Source: Bacillota bacterium (lineage in GTDB: Bacteria > Bacillota > Clostridia > Lachnospirales > Cellulosilyticaceae). Taken from it: 13,713 nt of DNA. The position numbers were made by a program, and so were the translations under genes. The notes beneath the pieces are model-generated. The model searched no databases. It saw only the letters and a program-made list of their open reading frames with translations, and had not been told where the DNA came from. Positions 1 to 6,335 of the stretch are shown here, one piece after another. The first letter of the stretch is position 1. Each line of letters opens with the position of its first letter. The stretch lies in NCBI GenBank assembly GCA_023415525.1, contig JAEZKI010000005.1, forward strand, positions 1 to 13,713, in the 5' to 3' direction.

Positions 1-752
1 GTATATTGATTGATTACTTTATAGTCTGATGCATCCCTTTTTATAGCACCAGGTATATTTTCGTAACCTAAAATATTTTCGTAAGGTAATAATGCCAAAC
101 CTGATTGTTCTGAGTAACCTTGAAGGGGAGTCATATGAGGTTCCTTCTGCTTTACTATTTCAAAGAAAGACTCCATATCTTCTAGTGTTTTTACCTTAGA
201 TAAATCCATATGATATTTATTTATTATGTCTTCTCTAACTATTAAGCCATATTGTTGCCCTTTATCTTGGTTATTGGGAATGGCATAGAGCTTGCCATTT
301 ATTTTAGCCCCGTCCAAATAGTCTTTACCTAACAAAGTTTTTGTCTGTGGTGCATAAAGAGGTAATGCCTCATCCAGATTCCAAAATGCATCATAACGAC
401 TATAATAATCATTTATCCAATTAGATGTAAAACAAATATCAAAGCCCTCTCCAGCTACTATCATTTCTTGAAGCCTATCCTCATAGTCTTCAAAAGGAAC
501 AAAGTTTAACTTAAGTGTGCAATTTAAATCTGTCTTTGTTGCAATATAGTTATTGATGGCAGCTTCAACTCTTTTAGCATCTTTTGCTTCCTCACCAAAT
601 CTCATAGTGCACCAGTTGATTTCTACTTTTTTACTTTTGTCAACCTGTGCTTTTCCTTGTGGCGTTGCTAAAATACTCCCCTGAAAGTTCAAACTACAAC
701 TCAATCCTAATAGCAGTAACCCCCATCCTCTAATACCCTTTTTAATCTTCAT
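1..752 (-). CDS. ABC transporter solute-binding protein, N-terminal part (runs off window)
   Basis: I read 250 codons from an ATG at 752 down to the window edge without a stop, so the C-terminus is missing. The product looks like an extracellular solute-binding protein of a carbohydrate-type ABC importer, a receptor that captures substrate outside the membrane and hands it to a permease. The N-terminus is a signal peptide: basic KIKK at residues 2-5, then a hydrophobic stretch at about 9-22. Cys19 follows GLS, a poor lipobox, and cleavage after Ala29 is the alternative. Residues 101-136 carry a pattern (GEGFDICFTSNW, then a Tyr-rich segment, AFWNLDEALPLYAP) typical of the LplA/DUF3502-like binding proteins of Firmicutes; INGKLYAIPN at 151-160 is also common in such proteins. 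An AGGGAGG ribosome binding site at 760-766 supports the start. Permease genes would be expected beyond the left edge. The substrate cannot be told from this sequence. Confidence 0.85.
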   Translation of the reverse strand, partial: MKIKKGIRGWGLLLLGLSCSLNFQGSILATPQGKAQVDKSKKVEINWCTMRFGEEAKDAKRVEAAINNYIATKTDLNCTLKLNFVPFEDYEDRLQEMIVAGEGFDICFTSNWINDYYSRYDAFWNLDEALPLYAPQTKTLLGKDYLDGAKINGKLYAIPNNQDKGQQYGLIVREDIINKYHMDLSKVKTLEDMESFFEIVKQKEPHMTPLQGYSEQSGLALLPYENILGYENIPGAIKRDASDYKVINQY

Positions 753-797
753 TTGATTTCCTCCCTCTTTTATCCAAAGATAACTTATCCGTATTCT

Positions 798-825
798 ATC
801 ATAGTATCCTTGCACCTTTTGTCGA
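798..825 (-). promoter_or_regulatory. Candidate sigma-A promoter of the solute-binding protein gene
   Basis: On the minus strand a TCGACA box (820-825) is followed after 16 nt by TATGAT (798-803). Each hexamer has one mismatch to the TTGACA/TATAAT consensus. It lies just downstream of the terminator of the preceding gene and about 45 nt before the start codon at 752, which is where a promoter would be needed. This is inferred from sequence only. Confidence 0.5.
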
Positions 826-835
826 AATGCGTGGA

Positions 836-871
836 CTACTAAAAAGGCCTCTTCCTATGGAAAAGACCTTT
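836..871 (-). terminator. Intrinsic terminator of the spoIID-like gene
   Basis: A 13-bp stem (859-871 with 843-855) closes a 3-nt loop and is followed on the minus strand by a run of U. Two positions are C-A mismatches if read as plus-strand RNA but G-U pairs as minus-strand RNA. The hairpin therefore serves minus-strand transcription and starts 17 nt after the stop codon at 889. Confidence 0.85.
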
Positions 872-888
872 GCAATCATTTTATGAAC

Positions 889-3339
889 TTATTTAATCTC
901 TACTTGAGGATAATAGTGTTTTAAGATTTCCCGATAAGTATAACCCTTTTTAGCCATACCCTTCACACCATCTTGACTCATACCTACGCCGTGGCCATAA
1001 CCACCACCATAGAGTATGACTTTGCTGAGTGCATTTTCCTTATCATAAGTGATATCTAAACTAAAGAAAGCACTAGGTAGCAAGGCCATTCCTTTTATTT
1101 CTGTTGTGTCGGCTCGCGTTACATTCAGACTTTGCTGGTCATTGGTAGAAAAGAGGCTACGAATAAGATATTCTGTAGAGACTTTTACAACGGCCTTCTC
1201 ACCTACAACTACCAATTCCATTAGATTTCCTCCCTGCCCTCTTTTCTTCACTTGTAAATCTGTAATGGAACCTATGGTATCTATATCCCCACTTACCCAT
1301 TCTTGGTCTTGATTAAGGACTTTAACAAGACTTGGATAACTCTTTGTTAATTTATTTATAGCAGGATTTAGTATTTTTTCTAGTTCTTCTTTATCTAGGT
1401 TAACTTGCCATCTAAACCAGGGAGAGTCCTTATCAAAAGCTGCAACTTGTGATGGTTTGAGGGTATAGAATTTATAAGCCTCTTTTTCATCACTCATATC
1501 ACTCACTAATTTTTCACCTACATACTGCTGCCTAGAAACTAAGTAAATGGGTGTATTAGTAGGAAAGGTCTCTCCATTGGCCCATACTTCTCCAAAATTG
1601 GCAGTGTAACCTGCTGAGGTAGCAAAAAACTTACTACTAATCAAGCTACCATTGAAGTAGAGTAGTTGCCCTTTAGTGGCGAGAGCTGCCTCATAGGCCA
1701 TTTCTGTGGGGACCACCTGCATATAAACTTGTGAAGCTACTGTATCATCAATCTGGGCCCCATAGGCCACATATTTATTGGTCAATTGAGCTGATAAGGC
1801 ATAGGTCCTAGCAGCAATAGCTTGCACCTTAGCAGCTTCCTCTCCATAGCTAGCTGGCATCTCACTGGGAATAACACCTGCTACATAGTCTTCTAGAGCC
1901 ACTTCATTAATAAGATAAAAGTTATTCCCCTCTTTTACAACCTCTAAGGTCCCTTTATAAGCAGGCTGTACCTCTCCCTTTTTCATAGAGAGAACTTGTA
2001 AATGAGATGAGGTTGTAGGTACAAAACAAACCTTTGTGCTATTACCTTCCCAATTAAAATTCTTGGCATTCCATGTATTATTTTTGGGGAAAGTTAACAC
2101 CTTGCCATCATAGTGTAATTCATAGTCCTCCGTACTGGTTAACTGGATATCTTCATGAGTATATTGTCCCTCTTCCCCTTGACTAAGAAGCACCCGCATC
2201 TTTTCTTGATCAGGCCATTTCACCACTTGTATACTCGTAATGTTTTTTTCCTTTACGGTATACTCTACTTCCACACCACAAGGCAAACTTTCAAGTGAGG
2301 CACTACTTCCTTCTTTGGTCTGGTCATAAACCATCACATAGTCATAGCTATAACGCCCACCCTTTTCTAGTTCAATATAGTCTTTTGTCACCCTTAAAAG
2401 CTTATCCGTAGCCTTTTCATTTTGCACTTCAAAACCTACAATATTGCCATCTTTTAAGGTAATACTTCCAATAGTCCCTTCATCCTGTGTCATCAATACT
2501 TTGTTAGAATAAGTTAACTGAACATCTCCGATTTGAACATCTGCGGTTTTTTGATTTACCTTTAAGATATAGCATTCTTTTATGGTACTTTCTGCTTTTA
2601 GAATATGCGTCACCGCTAATATTTCATGGTTTTTAACTAGAGCCCTTACGGTTTGCCCACAAAGAGATTCTAATATTAAACCTTCAAAACCAAACTCCCC
2701 CTGATTTGTCATAACTTTCCACGCCTTTAAGTTCTCACAAGTTGCTGGAGTAGCAATAAGTACAAGTTCCTTCTCCTCTAATGAGATGCCTTGTCCCGTA
2801 TGCTCTAAGGCTTTTGTATAGCTCGTAATAAATTCATTTAGACTAATCATTCGCTTTAAATTTTTTTCACTGGCACTTACGCCTACATCATAACCTTCAC
2901 CTAATATTTCGTTAAAAAGCTCTGCTACTTGTAGATAGGTAATACCTTGAGCTGCATTTTCTTTCTTCAAGTAGGTAAAACCCCAATATTTCTCTAGCGC
3001 TTCATAATACTTGTTATACCAGATCCCTTCCTCCATACCGAGAGAAGTCGGTTGTTGCTTTGAAAGGGTATGTACGAGGACTTTAGCAATATTAGCCTGG
3101 GTACAAGGTACCTCGTAGTTCTTACTTGCTACTTCTTGTTTAATGGTAGCTTCTTCCATAGGCTTTGCTACTGAAACCCCTTTTTGAAGAGGCACTAGCT
3201 CCTTGCCAAAAAGTATATATCCTGTCCCAAATAAAAATAGGATTAACCAAAAAGTGCCCCAGGATTTTTTTCTTCCATAGGGCCTGTATGCTTTATAACG
3301 CCTATAGCTCTTCCTTTTATTTTTATATTTATATTTCAT
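889..3339 (-). CDS. Large SpoIID/LytB-domain protein, membrane anchored
   Basis: SpoIID-family enzymes are lytic transglycosylases that cut glycan strands lacking stem peptides; SpoIID itself works with SpoIIP and SpoIIM in septal thinning and engulfment. Here the family domain occupies roughly residues 390-815. It contains EDYVAGVIPSEMP (483-495), where Glu493 matches the catalytic glutamate of Bacillus SpoIID, then KVQAIAARTYAL (504-515), and ends with GGGYGHGVGMSQ (778-789) and the usual REILKHYYP tail. The N-terminus is strongly basic and Tyr-rich (1-26), followed by one hydrophobic segment (29-45), which suggests a cytoplasmic tail, one membrane anchor and an outside domain. At 816 residues it is more than twice the length of typical SpoIID (about 340); the extra region (46-390) has a helical-looking part and then a beta-rich part that I do not recognise. 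An AGGAGG site at 3345-3350 supports the ATG. It is probably not the orthologue of canonical spoIID, so I give no gene symbol. Confidence 0.88.
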   Translation of the reverse strand: MKYKYKNKRKSYRRYKAYRPYGRKKSWGTFWLILFLFGTGYILFGKELVPLQKGVSVAKPMEEATIKQEVASKNYEVPCTQANIAKVLVHTLSKQQPTSLGMEEGIWYNKYYEALEKYWGFTYLKKENAAQGITYLQVAELFNEILGEGYDVGVSASEKNLKRMISLNEFITSYTKALEHTGQGISLEEKELVLIATPATCENLKAWKVMTNQGEFGFEGLILESLCGQTVRALVKNHEILAVTHILKAESTIKECYILKVNQKTADVQIGDVQLTYSNKVLMTQDEGTIGSITLKDGNIVGFEVQNEKATDKLLRVTKDYIELEKGGRYSYDYVMVYDQTKEGSSASLESLPCGVEVEYTVKEKNITSIQVVKWPDQEKMRVLLSQGEEGQYTHEDIQLTSTEDYELHYDGKVLTFPKNNTWNAKNFNWEGNSTKVCFVPTTSSHLQVLSMKKGEVQPAYKGTLEVVKEGNNFYLINEVALEDYVAGVIPSEMPASYGEEAAKVQAIAARTYALSAQLTNKYVAYGAQIDDTVASQVYMQVVPTEMAYEAALATKGQLLYFNGSLISSKFFATSAGYTANFGEVWANGETFPTNTPIYLVSRQQYVGEKLVSDMSDEKEAYKFYTLKPSQVAAFDKDSPWFRWQVNLDKEELEKILNPAINKLTKSYPSLVKVLNQDQEWVSGDIDTIGSITDLQVKKRGQGGNLMELVVVGEKAVVKVSTEYLIRSLFSTNDQQSLNVTRADTTEIKGMALLPSAFFSLDITYDKENALSKVILYGGGYGHGVGMSQDGVKGMAKKGYTYREILKHYYPQVEIK

Positions 3340-3345
3340 CTTATT

Positions 3346-3362
3346 CCTCCTTTTTAGGAAGG
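3346..3362 (-). promoter_or_regulatory. Ribosome binding site of the spoIID-like gene, in a small hairpin
   Basis: The GGAGG ribosome binding site (3346-3350) can pair with CCUUC (3358-3362) immediately upstream in the minus-strand mRNA. This gives 5 bp including one G-U pair and a 7-nt A-rich loop. It is a weak structure that could lower translation slightly; it may equally be chance. Confidence 0.3.
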
Positions 3363-3444
3363 TTCTCCCTTATATATCTATGCCCTTTTCTTCTTTTGAA
3401 GAACAAGCACTTTGTTAAAAGGTAAGATAAGATAAAATAAAATA

Positions 3445-3927
3445 TTAGGCTTTATCATCCCATTCCTTAAGGTATTTCAACCACTCACTCTCTACCTGTA
3501 ATTCATGATGATCCCTTACACAATTTAAAAAAGTTTCTGAGTAATTTCCTATTCTTTTTAATCTTTCATAACCTCTTTGAGGATGCTCATAATACCCTCT
3601 AACCATTCTTAAGCGATTCCAGTTTTTTATTTTTCCCTTGGTAAAACCATGTAAAAGTACCATCATACTTTTTTCAACAACTGAAAGCGGTTCTTCAATC
3701 TTACCAATATCATGTAAAAGTCCTAAACGGATAGCTTCTCTTTCTTCTTGGGATAAAGAAGTTGCCAGGCCTTTTGCCACACGAAGGGCATGTTTTTTTT
3801 CATAGGTCTTAAGCTGATTAAAAAGTACTTGTTCCTCATAGTTGAGATAGCCCTTTACAAAAATCTCATCTTCTTTTCTCATCTTTGAAAAACACGCCAT
3901 TAAAAACTGCTTTATACGATAAAACAT
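3445..3927 (-). CDS. Small HD-domain protein, probable metal-dependent phosphohydrolase
   Basis: The product is 160 residues starting MFYRIKQF. HD-superfamily proteins hydrolyse phosphoesters, often of nucleotides, using metal ions held by His and Asp. The likely ligands are visible in order: His46 (KKHALRVAKG), the HD pair His72-Asp73 within LLHDIGK, further histidines at 93 and 105 (YYEHP) and at 120-121 (RDHHE), and a terminal Asp pair at about 156-157. The protein is a single HD domain with a short basic N-terminal segment and no partner domain, so the substrate is unknown. I chose the ATG at 3927 because AAGGAGGU (3933-3940) sits 5 nt before it; an in-frame GTG at 3960 would fall inside the upstream terminator. 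The gene begins directly after the terminator of the structured RNA and there is no room for a separate promoter. The downstream neighbour is the spoIID-like gene, about 105 nt away. Confidence 0.85.
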   Translation of the reverse strand: MFYRIKQFLMACFSKMRKEDEIFVKGYLNYEEQVLFNQLKTYEKKHALRVAKGLATSLSQEEREAIRLGLLHDIGKIEEPLSVVEKSMMVLLHGFTKGKIKNWNRLRMVRGYYEHPQRGYERLKRIGNYSETFLNCVRDHHELQVESEWLKYLKEWDDKA

Positions 3928-3949
3928 GCTATACCTCCTTCTTTTATAA

Positions 3950-3984
3950 TAAAAAAGCACTAGCTCATAAGAGCTAATGCTTTT
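3950..3984 (-). terminator. Strong intrinsic terminator of the structured RNA unit
   Basis: A 14-bp stem (3971-3984 with 3953-3966) closes a 4-nt loop and is followed by six U on the minus strand. Position 3960/3977 is C-A in plus-strand RNA but G-U in minus-strand RNA, so the stem is perfect only for minus-strand transcripts. The U run ends about 10 nt before the ribosome binding site of the HD-domain gene. Confidence 0.88.
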
Positions 3985-4193
3985 ACTGTTTTAGAGTAAT
4001 ATCCCAAAATGCCGGTCCCACAATTTTGACGCCCTAGCCACTGCTAGGTGGGTGACCTTCCAGAAAGCTTTGTCTTCCACTGCCCAAAGGGAATTAAGTT
4101 GTGGCCTGACATCACCAGCTGTGAAATCAGTCTCCCGATCTTATGTTGTAGGTTCAAAATAGCAGGTTGTCGTACACTTCAGGTTGAACTTGT
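3950..4193 (-). ncRNA. Structured RNA of unknown class, about 240 nt
   Basis: This stretch has no convincing ORF, but it has a consensus promoter on one side and a strong terminator on the other, both for the minus strand. The RNA folds into several local hairpins (minus strand, plus coordinates): a 6-bp stem 4189-4184/4157-4152; a bipartite stem CUGA+UCAC/GUGA+UCAG at 4130-4106; a 6-bp stem with an AGUG loop at 4048-4033; and a 6-bp CAAAAU/AUUUUG stem with a 12-nt loop at 4028-4005. The last loop contains UGUGG, which can pair with CCACA at 4104-4100 to form a pseudoknot. It lacks the SRP RNA core motif, RNase P RNA motifs and tmRNA ends, and I could not pair its 5' and 3' ends into the long rod expected of 6S RNA. 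The compact, pseudoknotted look would suit a large ornate RNA such as the raiA motif, but I cannot confirm that. It may be a stand-alone RNA or a regulatory leader of the HD-domain gene. Confidence 0.7.
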
Positions 4194-4199
4194 AACTTT

Positions 4200-4227
4200 A
4201 TTATACCACCTTTATGCATTTTTGCAA
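4200..4227 (-). promoter_or_regulatory. Sigma-A promoter of the structured RNA
   Basis: A perfect TATAAT (4200-4205) lies 16 nt after TTGCAA (4222-4227, four of six consensus bases) on the minus strand. This puts the transcription start near the A at 4193. The promoter lies just after the ATPase operon terminator, so the RNA is transcribed independently of that operon. Confidence 0.75.
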
Positions 4228-4259
4228 GGGGATAATATGTAGAATGCTTGTAAAAAAAT

Positions 4260-4307
4260 GTAAAAATATAAAAGTTACCAAGACTCCTTTTTGAATCTTG
4301 ATAACTT
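4260..4307 (-). terminator. Intrinsic terminator of the V/A-ATPase operon
   Basis: A 15-bp stem (4293-4307 with 4272-4286) with a 6-nt loop starts 5 nt after the stop codon of the subunit D gene and is followed by a U-rich tail on the minus strand. The two C-A positions seen in the plus sense become G-U in the minus sense, which fixes the direction. The T run at 4308-4314 might also allow weak termination of plus-strand transcripts. Confidence 0.9.
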
Positions 4308-4312
4308 CTTTT

Positions 4313-4927
4313 TTACTGTGAACGTCCTTTAATACGTTTTAAGCGGAAAAAATCTTCACGCTCTTTTTCTTCCAATACCTCTTGGATATATTTAACCTGT
4401 TCCTTATACTTAGGAATTTGAATATGTTGAAGGGCGTTTGTCCTCTTTTGTGTTTTTTGAATTTCTTTTGCTAACTTAAAAATGGAATTATCAATTTCGG
4501 CTAAATCATACATCATATAACGTACATCTCGGAACTTTTTAGCTGCTTCATCAAGGGCTGGACTCGTATTATGAAAGCCATAAGTGGGAATAACCTCTGC
4601 TACATCGTACTTTATAGTGGGAATATCCACCCCCATTACACTTTTTAGAAGCACATGAAATTCCTCATCTAAAGGAATGCTGTGGGCAATCCCCTCTACA
4701 TTTTTGATTCCCATGGTTACATTGACATTTTGCAGAGCCCCATAAGCTTCTGTTATAACGGTATAAATGTTGGATTGAACATTTTTTGCCTTTTCGACCA
4801 ATTCCATCATTTCTTTAATTAAAACGTTCCTCTTTTTATCCAGTAGCTCAAAGCCTTTCTTAGAAAGCTCCAAGGAGGCTTTAGCTTTTATGAGATTGGA
4901 TTTGGTAGGTGCAACAAGTTCAGCCAT
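4313..4927 (-). CDS. atpD: V/A-type ATPase subunit D (central rotor shaft)
   Basis: Subunit D forms the long coiled-coil shaft that turns inside the A3B3 head and carries torque to the membrane ring through F and C. The 204 residues show the usual two long helices. The N-terminal one begins PTKSNLIKAKASLEL (7-21) and runs to about 60 through KKGFELLDKKRNVL. The C-terminal one (about 135-200) contains KRTNALQHIQIPKY and ends in an EEKEREDFFRLKRIK block, both hallmarks of the family. Length is normal. An AAGGAG site precedes the ATG. It starts 5 nt after the subunit B stop codon and is the last gene of the operon, with the terminator directly behind it. Confidence 0.96.
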   Translation of the reverse strand: MAELVAPTKSNLIKAKASLELSKKGFELLDKKRNVLIKEMMELVEKAKNVQSNIYTVITEAYGALQNVNVTMGIKNVEGIAHSIPLDEEFHVLLKSVMGVDIPTIKYDVAEVIPTYGFHNTSPALDEAAKKFRDVRYMMYDLAEIDNSIFKLAKEIQKTQKRTNALQHIQIPKYKEQVKYIQEVLEEKEREDFFRLKRIKGRSQ

Positions 4928-4932
4928 AACAA

Positions 4933-6315
4933 TTACTCCTTTTTGCCTTTATAATACTTCTCAATAAGTTCTGGTTTTAATCGATCTAATTCAGACTTCG
5001 GTAAAATAGATAGAATCCTCCACCCTAAATCTAATGTTTCTATAATACTTCTATTTTCTGAATGACCTTGCGCCACAAATTTCTCTTCAAAAATACGGCC
5101 GAACTTTAAGTAAAGCTTATCTACTTCTGCTAAATCATCTTCACCAATAATTTGAGCTAATGAACGCACATCTTGTACCTTCGAATAAGAAGAAAAAATC
5201 TGGTTAGAAAGCTCGGCATGGTCTTCCCTTGTATAATCTGCTCCAATACCATCTTTCATCAATCGCGAAAGAGAAGGTAGAATAGAGATAGGTGGATAAA
5301 TGCCTTTTTGGTTAAATTCGCGATTTAAAACAATTTGACCTTCTGTGATGAACCCTGTTAAGTCAGGAATAGGATGGGTAATATCATCATTTGGCATGGT
5401 CAAAATAGGAATAAGGGTAATGGAACCTTCTTTCCCCTCAATCATTCCTGCTCGCTCATAAATCGTCGATAAGTCACTATATAAATAACCTGGATAACCC
5501 TTACGAGAAGGTACTTCACCACGGGTAGAAGAAATTTCACGAAGCGCCTCACTGTAACTTGTCATATCTGTTAAGATAACCAGCACATGCATATCCTGTT
5601 CAAAGGCTAAATACTCCGCCGTTGTTAGAGCACATCGTGGCGTAGAAATTCTCTCTGTAATGGGGTCATCTGCTAAGTTCAAGTACATAACAACGTGGTC
5701 TAGAACGCCGGCGGCTTCAAAACTCTGCATAAAATAGCTAGCATCATCATGACGTACACCCATAGCCCCAAATACAACAGCAAAGTTATCACTATTAGCG
5801 CCTTCAATCTTAGCTTGCTTAACAATTTGTACAGCTAATTCATTGTGGGCAATACCATTTCCTGAGAAAATAGGTAGCTTTTGTCCACGAATAAGTGTCA
5901 TAAGTGCATCAATGCTAGAAATACCTGTTTGAATAAAGTTACGTGGGTATTTACGGGCTACTGGATTAATTGGCCGTCCATTTACATTGTATTTATTTTG
6001 TGAAATAATCTGGTAAGCACCATCTATAGGCACTCCTACTCCATTAAAGGTTCTACCTAATACCTCTTTTGTGAGTGGAAGTTTAAGAGGTTCTCCAGTA
6101 AACTTAACGGAAGCATTATGGGTAGAAATGCCTGCTGTTCCTTCAAATACTTGTACCACCACATTTTTACCATCAATCTTAATGACTTTACCTTGTCTTA
6201 CTTCCCCATTGTCCAGTTTAATATGAACCATTTCATCATAGGCTACATCTTCTATATTGGAAAGGACAATGAGGGGTCCTTCTACTTTTTCTAACTTTAA
6301 GTATTCTTTTCTCAT
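4933..6315 (-). CDS. atpB: V/A-type ATPase subunit B (non-catalytic head subunit)
   Basis: Subunit B alternates with A in the soluble A3B3 head and supplies part of each nucleotide site. The 460-residue length matches the family (458 in Enterococcus hirae NtpB). The P-loop position holds the degenerate SGNGIAHNE (151-159) expected of the non-catalytic subunit. The ATPase alpha/beta signature is [10 protein letters not shown] (341-350), and the following Arg351 corresponds to the arginine finger. The N-terminal beta-barrel contains VEGPLIVL. The start ATG is preceded by a GGAAAGG-type site. The gene follows subunit A by 20 nt and precedes subunit D by 5 nt, the usual A-B-D order. Nothing looks broken. 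Confidence 0.97.
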   Translation of the reverse strand: MRKEYLKLEKVEGPLIVLSNIEDVAYDEMVHIKLDNGEVRQGKVIKIDGKNVVVQVFEGTAGISTHNASVKFTGEPLKLPLTKEVLGRTFNGVGVPIDGAYQIISQNKYNVNGRPINPVARKYPRNFIQTGISSIDALMTLIRGQKLPIFSGNGIAHNELAVQIVKQAKIEGANSDNFAVVFGAMGVRHDDASYFMQSFEAAGVLDHVVMYLNLADDPITERISTPRCALTTAEYLAFEQDMHVLVILTDMTSYSEALREISSTRGEVPSRKGYPGYLYSDLSTIYERAGMIEGKEGSITLIPILTMPNDDITHPIPDLTGFITEGQIVLNREFNQKGIYPPISILPSLSRLMKDGIGADYTREDHAELSNQIFSSYSKVQDVRSLAQIIGEDDLAEVDKLYLKFGRIFEEKFVAQGHSENRSIIETLDLGWRILSILPKSELDRLKPELIEKYYKGKKE

Positions 6316-6335
6316 ATTATTACCTTTCCTTAGAT

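Noticed and set aside
17..19. Lipoprotein call for the solute-binding protein (Cys19).
   Set aside because: The preceding residues Gly-Leu-Ser fit the lipobox poorly; signal peptidase I cleavage near Ala29 is just as likely, so I left the anchoring type open. The coordinates given here are nominal; Cys19 itself is encoded at about 696-698.
1049..1312. Plus-strand ORF of 87 codons inside the spoIID-like gene, and similar plus-strand ORFs inside the ATPase genes (for example 8812-9099 and 10508-10807).
   Set aside because: All are antisense to well-supported genes, are rich in Ser, Phe and Leu as expected of antisense frames, and show no family motifs.
3928..3960. Longer start (GTG at 3960) for the HD-domain protein.
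   Set aside because: It lies within the terminator stem, has no ribosome binding site, and a strong AAGGAGGU precedes the ATG at 3927.
4011..4023. T-box-like sequence: minus strand UGUGGGACCGGC resembles the T-box core GGUGGNACCGCG, about 30 nt before a terminator.
   Set aside because: There is no downstream CGUCCC-type partner for an antiterminator, no Stem I AGUA motif that I can find, and the following gene is an HD-domain protein, not an amino-acid or tRNA gene. Nine of 12 matches are likely chance.
4043..4058. Plus-strand TGCTAGGTGGG looks like the start of a clostridial SRP RNA.
   Set aside because: The conserved GGTCCGGAAGGAAGCAGC core is absent, and promoter, terminator and G-U pairs all point to the minus strand.
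3950..4193. 6S RNA as identity of the structured RNA.
   Set aside because: Size and free-standing context would fit, but I could not pair the 5' and 3' ends into the long rod with a central bubble, and the local hairpins contradict it. Not excluded without a covariance model.
4048..4242. 64-codon plus-strand ORF over the structured RNA.
   Set aside because: It runs opposite to the promoter and terminator, has no ribosome binding site I can see, and resembles no protein.
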